From Methanobacteriaceae archaeon (lineage in GTDB: Archaea > Methanobacteriota > Methanobacteria > Methanobacteriales > Methanobacteriaceae), in assembly GCA_030016715.1 (NCBI GenBank), contig JASEJD010000002.1:62001-126000 (forward strand): a DNA stretch of 64,000 nt. The letters run 5' to 3'. Below are positions 48,726 through 61,570 of the stretch, piece after piece. Position 1 is the first letter of the stretch. Each line of letters begins with the position of its first letter. Position numbers and translations under genes: made by a program. A model generated the notes under the pieces. The model was not told the DNA's origin. It made no database searches and saw only the letters and a list, made by a program, of their open reading frames with translations.

Positions 48726-48818
48726 CACTATTTCAAGTATTATATGTCCTACTTCCTTTGAACGAGCATTTAATAGAAGTTATTAATTTCATTATTTTAA
48801 TACAGGTAAGGGGTTTAT

Positions 48819-49967
48819 ATGAATATATTTGATGAATTAGGAGATAAACACAGCGTTTTTACGGAAAAAAAATATTTAGATCATAGATTTTTACCGGATA
48901 AATTACCACATAGAGAAATCCAAATAAAATCTATCGCTAAATATTGGATTGAAGCTTTGAATGGTGTTACACCTCCTGATATTACTATTTATGGAAAAAC
49001 TGGGACAGGTAAAACAGCTGTTGCAAAATTTGCAATGAAACAACTTAAAGAAGCAGCTAATAATAATGATATAAATATTAGGACAGAATATATTCGTTGC
49101 ACTGATTACACGACAGAATATCAAGTTATAGCCAGATTATGTCAGCAGATGGGACGAGACGTTCCATATAGAGGATGGACTAAAGCAGAAGTAATTCATA
49201 CTTTTAGAAATCTTTTCAAAAAAAATGCATTTGGAAAAAATTTAATCCTACTAGTTGTTCTAGATGAAATTGATATATTACTTAAAAATGACGGTGATGG
49301 CCTTCTATACACTCTAACTCGTACTGATAATGTTTCTATTCTGTCTATTAGTAATTATGTTGATTTTAAGAAATTTATTAAACCAAGGGTAAAGAGTAGT
49401 TTAAGAGACCGTGAAATTGTTTTCCCTCCTTATGGTGCTCAACAATTAGTGGATATATTAGAAGAAAGATCTAAATTATCATTTAAAGATAATGTTTTAA
49501 GTGATGATGTTATTCCTTTATGCGCAGCATTAGCAGCTAAAGAAGAAGGAGATGCACGATATGCTTTGGATCTTCTAAGGACTTCAGGTGAAATAGCTGA
49601 TGAAAAATCTACTGAAATTGTTCATGGTGATTATGTAAGGGAAGCCAAGGATTTCATTGAACACAATAAAATTACAGATATAGTTATGACTCTTCCAAGT
49701 CAACAACAGAGAGTCTTAGAGTCAATTCTATTTTTAACAAAAAGAAGAGAAGAAATAACTTCGGGAAGACTATATGAAGTATATAAAGATGTATCAAAGG
49801 GCGATACAGTATCATATCGTAGGATATTTGATTTTATAAATGAATTAGAAATGTTAGGCTTAATATCTACCAACACAGTATCAAGAGGAAGGGCTAAAGG
49901 ACGTACTAATATTATTGATTTACAATGTGAAACTTCTATATTAGAAGATGCTATTTGGGGTATGTAA
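48819..49967 (+). CDS. cdc6: Orc1/Cdc6 replication initiator
   Basis: 382-aa AAA+ initiator with winged helix. It binds ORBs and loads MCM. Walker A GKTGTGKT is at residues 59-66 and Walker B VVLDEID at 147-152. The sensor/Lid segment ([17 protein letters not shown]) and [16 protein letters not shown] follow. A C-terminal winged helix covers about 285-382. GGTAAGGGG precedes the ATG. Its position beside the ORB array supports an Orc1-1-type initiator serving its own origin. Confidence 0.97.
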   Translation: MNIFDELGDKHSVFTEKKYLDHRFLPDKLPHREIQIKSIAKYWIEALNGVTPPDITIYGKTGTGKTAVAKFAMKQLKEAANNNDINIRTEYIRCTDYTTEYQVIARLCQQMGRDVPYRGWTKAEVIHTFRNLFKKNAFGKNLILLVVLDEIDILLKNDGDGLLYTLTRTDNVSILSISNYVDFKKFIKPRVKSSLRDREIVFPPYGAQQLVDILEERSKLSFKDNVLSDDVIPLCAALAAKEEGDARYALDLLRTSGEIADEKSTEIVHGDYVREAKDFIEHNKITDIVMTLPSQQQRVLESILFLTKRREEITSGRLYEVYKDVSKGDTVSYRRIFDFINELEMLGLISTNTVSRGRAKGRTNIIDLQCETSILEDAIWGM

Positions 49968-50005
49968 CTAATCATTTCTTAATAATCTTATATTTAATTA
50001 ATTAT

Positions 50006-50917
50006 TTATATTATTGATTTTAAAAGAGCCATACGTACAGGTACTCCATAAAATGCTTGTTCAAAATATTTACTATTTGGAGTTGAATCCACATCATATG
50101 CAATTTCATCCACCCTAGGAAGGGGATGCATAACTATCAAATCAGTTCCTTTTAATAATTCTGAATTAATTAAATACGCACCTTTAATTTTTTGATATTC
50201 TTCTGGATCTGGGAATCTCTCTTTTTGTATCCTGGTAACATATAAAACATCAACCTTATCTAAGACATCATGAATATTTTCAGTCTCTCTAGCCACAACA
50301 TCTATTTTATTTAAATCGTGAACTATTTCATCAGGCATTTTTAGCTCTTTAGGAGATACAAAACTCATTTTAACATTGAACAAAGCCAATGCATATGCTA
50401 ACGAATGAACAGTTCTTCCATACTTCAAGTCACCAATAAGTGCAATATTTAAATTTTTTATTTTTCCAAAAATTCGTTTTATAGTGTAAAGATCAAGTAA
50501 TGTCTGTGTAGGATGTTGACCCGCACCATCCCCGGCATTGATAACTGGAACATCTACTAAATCTGAAACATATCTTGCTGCACCTTCCATTTCATGCCTT
50601 ATAACTATTGAATCAGCATACTCACCAACCATACGCGCAGTATCTGCTAAGTTTTCTCCTTTTGTCATCGAACTTCCAGCAGCTTCAGTAAATCCAATTA
50701 CATTTCCACCCAATCTTTTCATGCCTGTTTCAAATGATAGTTTTGTTCTAGTTGAAGGTTCGTAAAATAACATACCTAAAATTTTCCCATAAAGTAAATT
50801 AGATGTCTCTTTTGACCTTGCAATAGGCTCCATTCTTTCAGCCACTCTTAAAATATATTTAATATCTTTTTTACTGAAATCCTTAATTGAAATAATGTTT
50901 TTCTGACTAAAGGTCAT
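50006..50917 (-). CDS. pyrB: aspartate carbamoyltransferase catalytic subunit
   Basis: 303 aa. It makes carbamoyl-aspartate in pyrimidine synthesis. The carbamoyl-phosphate site [21 protein letters not shown] is near residue 52, with [19 protein letters not shown] and [16 protein letters not shown] further on. The regulatory subunit PyrI is not adjacent. GGTGG precedes the ATG. It is convergent with orc1/cdc6, separated by 38 bp. Confidence 0.97.
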   Translation of the reverse strand: MTFSQKNIISIKDFSKKDIKYILRVAERMEPIARSKETSNLLYGKILGMLFYEPSTRTKLSFETGMKRLGGNVIGFTEAAGSSMTKGENLADTARMVGEYADSIVIRHEMEGAARYVSDLVDVPVINAGDGAGQHPTQTLLDLYTIKRIFGKIKNLNIALIGDLKYGRTVHSLAYALALFNVKMSFVSPKELKMPDEIVHDLNKIDVVARETENIHDVLDKVDVLYVTRIQKERFPDPEEYQKIKGAYLINSELLKGTDLIVMHPLPRVDEIAYDVDSTPNSKYFEQAFYGVPVRMALLKSII

Positions 50918-50968
50918 AAGTCCACCTACATATATTTTTTATTTTATACTTTATAATTATTATAACAA

Positions 50969-51700
50969 TTACAATTTCCTAGCAAAAGTTAGATAACCAG
51001 TATGACCTAACATCCTTGTTTTTGGCCTCGTACCTTTACTTTTTATTTCCATCTCTCTAAAAATACATTCCACAGTTTTAATATCTTTAAAACCATTTTT
51101 TTTTAATATATTATGAAGAATCTGGAACTGTTCAATATATGGATTGTATGTTGCCAAGTAAGCTCCATTTTTCAATGTTTTTTTAACTTCTTCTACCATT
51201 TCCCATGGTTTTGGTAGATCTAAAAAAATCAAATCAACATCCTTTTCATCTATCCCTTTTTTTATATCTTGACATTTTATTCGAACATTTTCAAGTTCAA
51301 AGCCTTTAACATTATTTTCTGCTATTTTAGCAAAATCTTCACGAATTTCATAGCTTGTAACTCTCCCTTCACTACCAACCACATTACCAAAGTAAATTGC
51401 AGTTGTTCCAGCCCCAGTACCACCTTCAACTACAATAGAACCAGCACCAAGCCCAGTATAAGCAATAATAATCCCAATATCTTTAGGTAAAATTATAGAG
51501 CATTTACGTTCCATTAATTCTACATAATCATTCACATCTTTTTTTAGAACAATAAATTCTTTTTCAAGATGAGTCTTTAAAATTTGACCTTCTTCGCTCT
51601 TTTCAAGATGTTCTTTTTTTATAAAACCAAAATCCGAATGGAAATCTTTATCTTCTTTTATTAAATATTTTTTTCCTCTTTCATCCATTAAAATTCTCAA
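50969..51700 (-). CDS. trmI: tRNA (adenine-N1)-methyltransferase TrmI
   Basis: 243 aa from TTG 51700 (GTGAT just upstream), with ATG 51688 as an alternative. The longer form fits archaeal TrmI, whose N-terminal strand includes a DERGKKYLI-like motif. The Rossmann AdoMet site is [20 protein letters not shown], and the catalytic FLDLPKPW is near residue 160. Archaeal TrmI methylates A57 and A58 in the T-loop of tRNAs. Confidence 0.9.
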   Translation of the reverse strand: MRILMDERGKKYLIKEDKDFHSDFGFIKKEHLEKSEEGQILKTHLEKEFIVLKKDVNDYVELMERKCSIILPKDIGIIIAYTGLGAGSIVVEGGTGAGTTAIYFGNVVGSEGRVTSYEIREDFAKIAENNVKGFELENVRIKCQDIKKGIDEKDVDLIFLDLPKPWEMVEEVKKTLKNGAYLATYNPYIEQFQILHNILKKNGFKDIKTVECIFREMEIKSKGTRPKTRMLGHTGYLTFARKL

Positions 51701-51722
51701 ATTATCACATCTTTATGAAAAT

Positions 51723-54116
51723 TTAATCATCATCAATCAATTTTTTTTCTGGTAAAGGTTGAAATGTTTTAATGCTAGAATCCAGAACTTTACGAATGTC
51801 TCTGGCAATTTTATTACCAATTCCTTCCACTTTCCTCAAATCTTCTTCTGAAGCGCAAATTATATTCTTAACACTTCCAAATTCTTCTAATAATTTTTTA
51901 GCGGTTACAGGTCCAACATTAGGCAACGATTCTACAATATATAACTGTTGTTCCATCAAAGTTAAAGGTTTCTTTTCGGTCCGTATTTGTATTTCAGGTC
52001 TTTCATGCATCTGCTCTCTTAAAGCAATTCTAAAAATCATGGAAGCTGTATCCTCTTGTGAACGTGTTGGTATTATGGGTATCCTAAAATCGACTGTAAT
52101 TGATGCAAGAGCGCCTCTGATGGCGTTGGGATGGATGAAGCCTGAGTATAAATCATCACCTTCTAATATAATTAATGGGTTTTTGAAATTTTCAACTAAT
52201 TCTTTAGCTTGTTTATACAATCTTTTATCAATAATAGAATTAACAAAGTCTTTAGCAGTTTTTCGTTCTATAGCAACCTCATTACTAACTTGATAATCAG
52301 CCACGGCCAGGCTCTTAATTCTAATGTCAACATTTAGTTTATCAAGTTCTCGCAAAACTTTAGAGTTTGATTCTCTTGAATCTGCATAAATTAAAGGAAT
52401 TATTGACTCTAAATCTAAATTAGATTCTAAGACATCATTTTTTATTGATGATTCTTTAAAACTAGGTTTTTCAGAGATATCTTCTGATTCCACTAATTTT
52501 TCCTCTATTTCTTCAGATAATTCTTGATTAATACAATTATTTTTACCTATAACTTCATGTTCTTCATCAATAGTTTTATTTAAAATATTAACTTTTAGGT
52601 CTTGCTGATATCCGTTATCTAAGGTTTTTCGCATCTGTTTTTCTTTATTTATACTTGACCAGTAATAAGCTTCATCCCTAGTACCCTTTGTTATTAAAAT
52701 AAACATACGACCTTTTTCTTTTCGTCCAGTTCTTCCTCTTCTCTGTATCATTCTAATTTCTGATGGGACTGGTTCGTATAGAATAACCAGATCCACAGCT
52801 GGGATATCAATACCCTCTTCAGCTACACTCGTTGAAATTAAAACATCATAAGCACCCATTTTGAATGATTTAATTATTTTTTTCTGTTCTTTCTGAGTTA
52901 AACCTTTCTCATTTTCCCTAGCCGCTTGTCCAAAAAATTTAACAGCATTTATTTCATTATCAACACATTTTTGATAAATTTTACTGACTGTATCTCTGTA
53001 CTGGGTGAAAACTATGATTTTAGAATCCTTATTTTTGAGTTCTTTTTTTAAAATTTCTATTAGTTTTTCTAATTTAGGATGCTCCAATTGATTATCATAG
53101 GCTTTATGAGTTAAATATATCGCCATATTGAATTCTTTATCAGTTATAAGTCCTTTAGCAGCCTTAGTTTTTTTCTTTCGAATTCGTTGGAAATATTTTT
53201 CCAAATTACTTATTCCTTGAGTTTCAAGTAGCTCAATAGCATGCAATATATTTATTACAGCGCTTAATAAAGATATAGCCACAAAACATTTCTTAGGAGG
53301 TTTAATACTTCTTCCAATTCTATTTTGAGCCATACTCTTTGCTCTAAGAATGTCTTTTTTGCTAACATTTACAATCGTACTAATAATACCCATTTTTTTA
53401 AGGTTCATTAATCGAGTTTTCAGAGTCTTCTCCAGATGGGTTTTTATGTCTTTGAATTCTTTAGGTAATTCCACCTTTACCCAGTTAACCTCAACAGGAT
53501 TAAAATAGGGTAGTACATCTTTATCTTCCTCATTTTTTATAACCACATCTTTAATGAAAAGATTATCACAGACCTTGTTTATTCTTTCATCATCCCAGCC
53601 TGGAGATGCTGTGAGTCCCAATATCAAGGGGTCTTTACTATCTTTAACGTATCTACTAGCGAGATAGACATAAGAATAAGAACCTACACCACGGTGACAT
53701 TCATCAAATACTAATAGAGAAACATTTTTAATACTATATCTTCCAGAAATTAGGTCAGATTCAATAGTTTGTGGGGTAGCACATATAACTTGAGAAACAT
53801 CCCATCTTTTTATTCTATCTTCTGGTTTAATGTCACCAGTAATGGATGTTATAGGCACATTTAAAAAACTCCGGAAGCTTTCTTCATGCTGAGCAACTAG
53901 TGGCTTACTGGGAGCTAAAATTAAAATTTTTGATTTTTTTATCTTCTGAAGCCTCTCAGCAGCAACTAAAACAGCAACTATAGTCTTTCCAAGGGCAGTT
54001 GGAGCAACTATCATACTATTACCCTTTTTAAGCACACCTGCTGCTAAAATCTGCTGATATAAACGTGATTCTATTTTTTCAGGTTTGATGAGAGGATGTT
54101 CAATCCATTTTGACAT
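51723..54116 (-). CDS. hef: Hef-type helicase-nuclease (XPF/FANCM family)
   Basis: 797-aa euryarchaeal fork-processing enzyme. The SF2 helicase shows Walker A APTALGKT (residues 38-45), DECH (138-141), GLTASPGWD and [14 protein letters not shown] linker of low conservation follows at about 505-560. The XPF nuclease has YADSRE, VADYQV (usual GDY changed to ADY) and ERKTAKDF (from residue 617). A tandem helix-hairpin-helix ([22 protein letters not shown]) closes the protein. It is expected to cut and remodel stalled forks. The frame is intact. Confidence 0.96.
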   Translation of the reverse strand: MSKWIEHPLIKPEKIESRLYQQILAAGVLKKGNSMIVAPTALGKTIVAVLVAAERLQKIKKSKILILAPSKPLVAQHEESFRSFLNVPITSITGDIKPEDRIKRWDVSQVICATPQTIESDLISGRYSIKNVSLLVFDECHRGVGSYSYVYLASRYVKDSKDPLILGLTASPGWDDERINKVCDNLFIKDVVIKNEEDKDVLPYFNPVEVNWVKVELPKEFKDIKTHLEKTLKTRLMNLKKMGIISTIVNVSKKDILRAKSMAQNRIGRSIKPPKKCFVAISLLSAVINILHAIELLETQGISNLEKYFQRIRKKKTKAAKGLITDKEFNMAIYLTHKAYDNQLEHPKLEKLIEILKKELKNKDSKIIVFTQYRDTVSKIYQKCVDNEINAVKFFGQAARENEKGLTQKEQKKIIKSFKMGAYDVLISTSVAEEGIDIPAVDLVILYEPVPSEIRMIQRRGRTGRKEKGRMFILITKGTRDEAYYWSSINKEKQMRKTLDNGYQQDLKVNILNKTIDEEHEVIGKNNCINQELSEEIEEKLVESEDISEKPSFKESSIKNDVLESNLDLESIIPLIYADSRESNSKVLRELDKLNVDIRIKSLAVADYQVSNEVAIERKTAKDFVNSIIDKRLYKQAKELVENFKNPLIILEGDDLYSGFIHPNAIRGALASITVDFRIPIIPTRSQEDTASMIFRIALREQMHERPEIQIRTEKKPLTLMEQQLYIVESLPNVGPVTAKKLLEEFGSVKNIICASEEDLRKVEGIGNKIARDIRKVLDSSIKTFQPLPEKKLIDDD

Positions 54117-54236
54117 AATAGTATTATATATAAATAATATTTAAATAAAAAGTTTAGGCAAACATGCTTAATAATTTTTTAATATAAATCATGAATCTTT
54201 TGAAAAACTAAATTTTACAGGTTAAAACTTTATTTT

Positions 54237-55433
54237 TTAATAATCAATAATTAAATTTTTGAAATCATCGAAAACTACATCCAACCCGCACATACTCGGA
54301 ATGTAATTAGCTGCCTTAGCTGAATCCACACCAATAACTTCAAAACCTAAATCCTCTATGGGCGAGACCACCATACAAGTATCACAAACAATTTTACCCC
54401 CAGCTTTTTCAATTATCGCAGTTAAACCCATTCTATCAGCAGCAGCCTTCATATTTATTGATGTACATACCCATAATTCATTTTTTAGTTTTTTACCAAC
54501 CAGAAATTCTGCAATATCTTGAATTTCGTCCAGAGACGAATGAGGACATCCAAGACATATTAAATCAGGTTTCTCAGAAGAGGTAGATAATTTTTCCCGG
54601 GTTTCAGTTATATCCTTTTTTTCAATAGTAATCTGTTCAATATTATCTTCTAGTATTCTATTCTGGGCAAATTGGAATTCGGGAGTTAAATTTTCAACAT
54701 GGTATAATGCAACCGCTCCAGAAGAAGCTAGAGCTGCACCTAAACTTTTTAAATCATTTGGAAATGGCTTATTTTTAAATTTAAAATATGGAACTTTATC
54801 TCCTATTTTTTTACCGACCATATAGCCTATGGCCCCATAGTCTGCACCTAAAGAATCAGTTTCAACATCTACAATTAGATCAGGGATTCTTTCTTCGTCT
54901 AAATGATATCCATACAATGGTGTTTTTCCACATATAGCTGCTGATAATGCTCCAGGACCACCTTCCCGGTTTGTTCTAGCTCCTAGAATCGAATTAGCAT
55001 ATACTACTGCAGATGATTCAGACCATGCTATGTGAGACCCTTTTAGTGGAATATTTCCTATTAGGTATGGAGTACATGTGCACGTAGTCATAATATTCAT
55101 TTTACGATAAGCTTTAACTATTTCCAACTGTCTTTTTGTAAATTCTTCCTTAAATCCTAAATCTTTCCAGTTATCTAAATCCACACCAGCAGGGTTTAAT
55201 GTAGATGGAACACATGTTTTTGCTTTAGGATCCGATGCTAAATCTACTAAATATTCCAACCCAGAGTCACCTATAGTTTTATAGGATACGCCAGATACTT
55301 GGGCCGAGGAAATATCAACCATCTCTGTTGCGTCATAGATATCACCCAAAGCTACTAATATTTCCATACATTTTTGTATGGTGCTTCCATAGTATCCATT
55401 GTACATTTTTTCTTCTTCTGGTGTTAAATACAT
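54237..55433 (-). CDS. aconitase X large subunit (phosphomevalonate dehydratase catalytic subunit)
   Basis: 398 aa of the aconitase X (AcnX) family. Visible are [61 protein letters not shown] and [19 protein letters not shown], which carry cysteines for an FeS cluster. Archaeal AcnX dehydrates mevalonate 5-phosphate in the modified mevalonate pathway. The small subunit, normally a separate short protein, is not next to it. GGGAG precedes the ATG, and the gene follows the RecJ-like gene by 12 bp. Confidence 0.88.
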   Translation of the reverse strand: MYLTPEEEKMYNGYYGSTIQKCMEILVALGDIYDATEMVDISSAQVSGVSYKTIGDSGLEYLVDLASDPKAKTCVPSTLNPAGVDLDNWKDLGFKEEFTKRQLEIVKAYRKMNIMTTCTCTPYLIGNIPLKGSHIAWSESSAVVYANSILGARTNREGGPGALSAAICGKTPLYGYHLDEERIPDLIVDVETDSLGADYGAIGYMVGKKIGDKVPYFKFKNKPFPNDLKSLGAALASSGAVALYHVENLTPEFQFAQNRILEDNIEQITIEKKDITETREKLSTSSEKPDLICLGCPHSSLDEIQDIAEFLVGKKLKNELWVCTSINMKAAADRMGLTAIIEKAGGKIVCDTCMVVSPIEDLGFEVIGVDSAKAANYIPSMCGLDVVFDDFKNLIIDY

Positions 55434-55445
55434 CTGAATCTCCCT

Positions 55446-56807
55446 TCATGATTTTATTTGTTCAGAAATAATATCATTAACTAAATTTAAAAAATTTTCC
55501 ATTTCTTTATATGGCACTACTGCTCCGGCGGCAATATTATGTCCTCCACCACTACCATTAAAGCTTTTTGAAGCCTCTTCTAATGCCTTTCCCAAGTTAA
55601 CTCCTTTTTCAATTTGCTGTGGTGTGCTTCTTGCCGAGATCTTTATTACATTGTCCATTTTAGATATAGCTATAACAGGTTTTTTGGGATCCAGATACTT
55701 TAATTCCAATCCAACACTAGCCAGAGTCCCCATAAGACTTTTTTTACGTTTATCTTCAGTATATATATGTTGAATATAATCTAATTTTACTGATCCTTCC
55801 TTTTTAATCCAGTCAATACCCTTTACTAAATTATCTTGATATTTTTTAACCAGTCTTTGAGCTTCTGCAACTGAATCTTTTTTATCCCCCAGACATATGC
55901 TTAAACCAAGTCCATACTTTTTATTTTTACCACAAGCATCTAAGATTCTGGCATAATCTTCAATATTTTTCAAGGGATTTATTTCACGGGGCATGCTGTA
56001 AACAGTTCCGAATATGTTGGTGTTGACTTTAATTAGTTCTTCTTTTAAGATATCTCTTTCTTCGTTACTAAGATCACTAAATTTTATACCATAAGAAACC
56101 CCCATTTTTTCTAGAAATGTCATTGAACCTTCTAGATCTCCAGTAAGACCTGGTAAAATAGGATTGAGTGTATATGCTAGTGATTTGTAAATAGGTTCTT
56201 CGTTTTTGTATGGAATTTTCAAGTCATCATGGATTTCTACTGTTCCGGATTGAATTCCTTCATCCAATATAATCTTATTAAAACCAGTAAATCCGTTCAC
56301 ACCTTGCATATCTCCAAAAGCACCGGCTAAAGCTAATCCAGCAAGATCTTTATTATCCATCCCTTTGACGGTTAAGTAGGATACTCCTGATGCACTAATA
56401 TCTTTAGTACCGTCTATTTCATATAGATGAGGATTAACATGAGTTATATTTTCTAGATCATCATAGCCCTCATCAGGTATTTGGTGATGATCAGCCACTA
56501 TAATCTCTTTTTTAAGTCTACTTAATGATTCTAAGGCGGCGCTTCCCATATCACAGAAAAAGAATAATTGATATTTTTCCCTAGCAAGTTTTTTAATGAA
56601 TCCTTCACGGAGCCGGGGTACTATTGTAACATGAAATTTACCATTAAGTTTAGAGACAGCGTTACATATAATTCCCGCTGAAGAAAGGCCATCAGAATCA
56701 TTGTGAGAAATAATTCTCACTACATGATCCTTTTCTACATGGTTTTTAAGCAGATTTCCTGCTTCTTTAGCTTTATTTAACAAGTAATGCTGCTTTTTTT
56801 GGTTCAT
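55446..56807 (-). CDS. DHH-family nuclease (archaeal RecJ/GAN-like)
   Basis: 453 aa. DHH motifs are [33 protein letters not shown] and, in DHHA1, [14 protein letters not shown] near the C-terminus, as in RecJ homologues. In archaea the GINS-associated nuclease GAN and related proteins join the replisome or act in repair and RNA decay; which one this is cannot be decided here. Its start and ribosome site GGAGAT lie inside the last 35 bp of rpsO. rpsO, rdgB and kae1 are upstream on the same strand. Confidence 0.87.
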   Translation of the reverse strand: MNQKKQHYLLNKAKEAGNLLKNHVEKDHVVRIISHNDSDGLSSAGIICNAVSKLNGKFHVTIVPRLREGFIKKLAREKYQLFFFCDMGSAALESLSRLKKEIIVADHHQIPDEGYDDLENITHVNPHLYEIDGTKDISASGVSYLTVKGMDNKDLAGLALAGAFGDMQGVNGFTGFNKIILDEGIQSGTVEIHDDLKIPYKNEEPIYKSLAYTLNPILPGLTGDLEGSMTFLEKMGVSYGIKFSDLSNEERDILKEELIKVNTNIFGTVYSMPREINPLKNIEDYARILDACGKNKKYGLGLSICLGDKKDSVAEAQRLVKKYQDNLVKGIDWIKKEGSVKLDYIQHIYTEDKRKKSLMGTLASVGLELKYLDPKKPVIAISKMDNVIKISARSTPQQIEKGVNLGKALEEASKSFNGSGGGHNIAAGAVVPYKEMENFLNLVNDIISEQIKS

Positions 56808-57174
56808 ATCTCCAGCCTTCAGGTAAAACGCCCTCTCTCGTGTAATATCTTACTAATCTTCTAATATTAGATTCGATAATTTGTAAACCTCTTTTAGTGT
56901 GCAAATCTTTTGGATTTTCATCCAAATGGTCTCTTATATTGACGGCTTTCCTTATTAAATTCATTAAATCTTCAGGGTATTCTAATTTCTGCCCATGATT
57001 TTCCAATATTTTCGTAATTTTCATTCCAGTTATTAATTTGACATCCGGTATTCCATACTGGTCTCTTAAGATAATTCCAATCTTACTAGTGGAGTTACCT
57101 TCTTTTCTAAGTTTTAATATTAATTCTTCTATTTCTTCATTTGAATATTCTATCCATTCTGGTTTAATGGTCAT
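56773..57174 (-). CDS. rpsO: 30S ribosomal protein uS15
   Basis: 133 aa, the archaeal length with an N-terminal extension that bacterial S15 lacks. [60 protein letters not shown] and the C-terminal [14 protein letters not shown] are diagnostic. The ATG directly follows the rdgB stop (TGAATG) and uses AGAGGTGAT inside rdgB. The 3' end overlaps the RecJ-like gene by 35 bp, so rdgB, rpsO and the nuclease form a coupled unit. Confidence 0.97.
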   Translation of the reverse strand: MTIKPEWIEYSNEEIEELILKLRKEGNSTSKIGIILRDQYGIPDVKLITGMKITKILENHGQKLEYPEDLMNLIRKAVNIRDHLDENPKDLHTKRGLQIIESNIRRLVRYYTREGVLPEGWRYEPKKAALLVK

Positions 57175-57735
57175 TCAATCACCTCTATAATATTTATACC
57201 ACATTGCAAATTTTTCAAGCGCTTTTCTACGGTGTGAAAATTTATTTTTTTCTTCAGTTTTCAACTCTCCGAAGGTTTTTTTATAGCCTTCTGGATAGAA
57301 AAGCGGATCAAATGCGAAACCAAAGTCTCCTTTTTCTTTAAATGAAATATGTCCTCTAACAGTACCTAAAAAAGTCACGGGTTCGGAATTGGGTTTGCAA
57401 AAACCAATAACCGACCTGAATTCGGCATATCTGTCATTAACATTATTCATAAGCTTTAAAATACCTTTGTTACCAATAGTTTCCTGAACATACGATGAAT
57501 ATACTCCAGGAAACCAGTTTAAAGCTTTTATAAAAAGACCTGCATCTTCGACAATCACAGGTTCGTTTAAACGACTTGAAACATTAACTGCACCGAAAGA
57601 AGCAACTTCTATTAGTTCTCCTTGAATTTCAGGATACCCTATGTTTAAGTGTTGAACTTCGATGCCAAAATTTTCAAAGATATGTTTGGCTTCTTTAACT
57701 TTGTGTTTATTACCAGTTATAAAGTTTATCTTCAT
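57175..57735 (-). CDS. rdgB: XTP/dITP diphosphatase (RdgB/HAM1)
   Basis: 186 aa. It hydrolyses non-canonical purine nucleoside triphosphates to avoid incorporation into DNA and RNA. The signatures are [16 protein letters not shown] at the N-terminus, [42 protein letters not shown] and [14 protein letters not shown]. Its stop codon abuts the rpsO start. Confidence 0.95.
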   Translation of the reverse strand: MKINFITGNKHKVKEAKHIFENFGIEVQHLNIGYPEIQGELIEVASFGAVNVSSRLNEPVIVEDAGLFIKALNWFPGVYSSYVQETIGNKGILKLMNNVNDRYAEFRSVIGFCKPNSEPVTFLGTVRGHISFKEKGDFGFAFDPLFYPEGYKKTFGELKTEEKNKFSHRRKALEKFAMWYKYYRGD

Positions 57736-57828
57736 ATAAATTCATCTCAAGTTTTTATCAACAAATGTTATATTTTATTTATAAAATTCAAAAATTAAAC
57801 TTAAAATTCTATCAATATCTATTAAAGT

Positions 57829-59460
<1,632 letters not shown>

Positions 59461-59699
59461 TTATATCACACTTGAATTAATTTAACACGTTTTAATCAAT
59501 TATCCATTCAAATTAACTTAAGATACTTTTCTACAATATTTATTTAAATTCAGTTCTAATATAAATAATCACTTTAATAATTATTCATCTTCATTTCGAT
59601 AATTTATACACAATTTGATATTAACGGAAAAAATAAATTGATTTTATCATTACATATATTATTCTTGATTAAAAAAAAATATTTAGGTTGACGTATATT

Positions 59700-60767
59700 A
59701 TGAAAGATAATATAAAAATTTACGGAAAAAATATTCTTAATGAATTGAAAGGTAAGGATTCTCTATTTCTATGCGTAATAGCCAGTACAAAGACATCTAA
59801 TATCAAAGGGATCACCGGAGCAGGCGCAACACCGGAACTTACAGATTTTACACCTGCAGCTGATGTTGAATTGGTGATTTTAGACAGTCCTCAATGTTTA
59901 CCGGAAATACCTAAGACTTTTGTCGAAGGAGAAGCAGCACCAACACCGGCAGTTATTACTAAAGCTGCACTAGAACTAACTGATCTGCCTTTTATCGTGG
60001 CTGATGCAGGTGCTGCAGTCAAACCAAACATACCATATATAAAGATAAATGATGAACCTGGTAAGAACATTAGAACGGGTAAAGCTGTTACAGATCCTAA
60101 AAAAATATTTGAAAAGGGAAAATTATTAGGAAAAACACTTTCCAAGCTTACAGATCACATAATAATAGGAGAAAGTACTCCTGCCGGCACAACAACAGCT
60201 TTGGGAGTGCTAACTGCAATGGGTTACGATGCAAGACGTAAGATAAGTGGTAGCATGCCTGAAAATCCACATAACCTCAAATATGAGGTAGTTTCAGATG
60301 GTTTAAAAGCTGCAGGTTATGCTAAAGGTCAACTTGAATCTGACCCATTTAAAGCAGTGGAGATCGTAGGTGATCCAATGATACCAGCTGTGGCTGGTAT
60401 AACCATGGGTAGTTCAGCAAGAATTACATTGGCTGGTGGCACTCAGATGACTTCTGTGTGTGCATTTATTAAAAAATTGGATTCAGAGTTTGATTTTAAT
60501 AATATATGTATATCTACTACTAGATTTGTTGCTGAAGATGAAACTTCTGATATCAACCATATAGCTCGCCAGATTGATGATATTACTATTATAGCTGTAG
60601 ATCCTGGATTTGAGAATTCAAATAACACTGGCCTAAAAAGATATGTCAGTGGTTCTGTTAAAGAAGGTGTAGGTGCTGGTGGAGCAATGTTGGCTGCTCT
60701 ATTAAATGGAGCATCTATGGAAGATATAAGAACTAAAACTGAAGAATTATGTGAAAGAATTTTTTAA
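59700..60767 (+). CDS. cobT: CobT-family nicotinate-nucleotide phosphoribosyltransferase (archaeal)
   Basis: 355 aa from the ATG at 59700; an in-frame TTG at 59688 overlaps the weak ribosome site. It activates the lower ligand base for cobamide assembly. The family is marked by TKTSNIKGITGAGATPELTDFTPAADVEL, IGESTPAGTTTALGVLTAMGYDARRKISGSMP and GDPMIPAVAGITMGSSARITLAGGTQM. It would act downstream of the cbiB, cbiG and cbiH products encoded at 40-47 kb. Archaeal versions can differ in substrate from bacterial CobT. Confidence 0.9.
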   Translation: MKDNIKIYGKNILNELKGKDSLFLCVIASTKTSNIKGITGAGATPELTDFTPAADVELVILDSPQCLPEIPKTFVEGEAAPTPAVITKAALELTDLPFIVADAGAAVKPNIPYIKINDEPGKNIRTGKAVTDPKKIFEKGKLLGKTLSKLTDHIIIGESTPAGTTTALGVLTAMGYDARRKISGSMPENPHNLKYEVVSDGLKAAGYAKGQLESDPFKAVEIVGDPMIPAVAGITMGSSARITLAGGTQMTSVCAFIKKLDSEFDFNNICISTTRFVAEDETSDINHIARQIDDITIIAVDPGFENSNNTGLKRYVSGSVKEGVGAGGAMLAALLNGASMEDIRTKTEELCERIF

Positions 60768-60821
60768 TAAGATTAAAACTTGTAATTTAAATATTCAATT
60801 TGGATAAAGGGGAATTAAAAT

Positions 60822-61523
60822 ATTTTTATCAAAAAGAAAAATTGCATAAAATTTTTAAATGGTTTTGTTCCTTCTAAACAGGCCATTTTAGTCGGCATCG
60901 TGTTTTACATAGGGGGAATTATTTACACAGTATTAGATCCTACAAACGCCCCAATATTTTTTAAAGGAGGTTTTTTACTGGGAAATTTGGAAGTTAAAAT
61001 TCAATATCCCTCAAAAATAACTTTAAATTATTTTTATGAGCAATTTATAAATTTTTTAGGAAAAAAATCTTTTAATATTTTTTTGAATAATCTTTTAATA
61101 ATAATAATATCTATTTTCTCAGGAATTGGCCTTATAACAGTGGTTTGTATAGGTTTATTTAGTTTTTCAGGTTCTATCACTTATATGTTATTCATAAAAT
61201 TTGGTTTAATTAGAACAATTATAATCTTTCCTGGTTTATTTCATTTATATTTGGAATTATTAGCAGGATTTTTAGCTATTGATGCATTCGTAGTTTTTTA
61301 TGGTTCTTTTTATAAAGCAATCATAAATAACTCTTTATTAAACTTTAAAATAAATATTAAAGAAAAGTTTATTCCATTAATTTTAAGAATTACAAGCCTT
61401 CTACTTCTTGCCGCCTTTTTAGAGGTATTTTGGAGTACTTGGTGGGTTTTTATTGTTACAAATCAATATATTCCTTGGCATTATTTTTATACCGGTATTT
61501 ATTCAGCTAAGGTAATCTGTTAA
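60822..61523 (+). CDS. SpoIIM/DUF95-like integral membrane protein, probable ATT start
   Basis: 233 aa if translation begins at ATT 60822. The frame upstream of the first conventional codon (GTG 60900) encodes a basic segment and a helix (KKKNCIKFLNGFVPSKQAIL, then VGIVFYIGG), of which GTG would keep only the second half. AAAGGGG at 60806-60812 suits the ATT. A stop at 60816-60818 limits extension. The body has about five helices with NNLLIIIISIFSGIGL and GLFHLYLELLAGFLAIDA, like SpoIIM-type proteins. Function unknown. Confidence 0.68.
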   Translation: MFIKKKNCIKFLNGFVPSKQAILVGIVFYIGGIIYTVLDPTNAPIFFKGGFLLGNLEVKIQYPSKITLNYFYEQFINFLGKKSFNIFLNNLLIIIISIFSGIGLITVVCIGLFSFSGSITYMLFIKFGLIRTIIIFPGLFHLYLELLAGFLAIDAFVVFYGSFYKAIINNSLLNFKINIKEKFIPLILRITSLLLLAAFLEVFWSTWWVFIVTNQYIPWHYFYTGIYSAKVIC

Positions 61524-61570
61524 TTTTAATAATAAATTAAAAATATTCGAAGACTATAATTAATAAATGG

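Larger units (their letters stand above)
47982..48818. other. oriC: replication origin region (oriC)
   Basis: An 837-bp non-coding stretch directly upstream of orc1/cdc6. Three origin recognition boxes in one orientation (48044-48165) face four in the opposite orientation (48418-48614) across about 245 bp of extremely AT-rich DNA, the likely unwinding element (48166-48410). The box core TTACACTTGAAAT/TTACAGTTGAAAT agrees with the Methanothermobacter Cdc6-1 binding repeat that I recall from the literature. The array geometry and the adjacent initiator gene make this a strong origin call. Confidence 0.9.

Noticed and set aside
48727-48742. Eighth ORB in the orc1/cdc6 promoter
   Set aside because: ACTATTTCAAGTATTA keeps only the central TTTCAAGT and departs from the 50-bp spacing. 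Too weak to list as a repeat, mentioned only with the inverted repeat beside it.
59461-59480. Another ORB-like match (TCACACTTGAATT) before kae1
   Set aside because: It matches only 11 of 13 core positions, has no pyrimidine tail, and overlaps the ribosome site of kae1, so it is probably chance.
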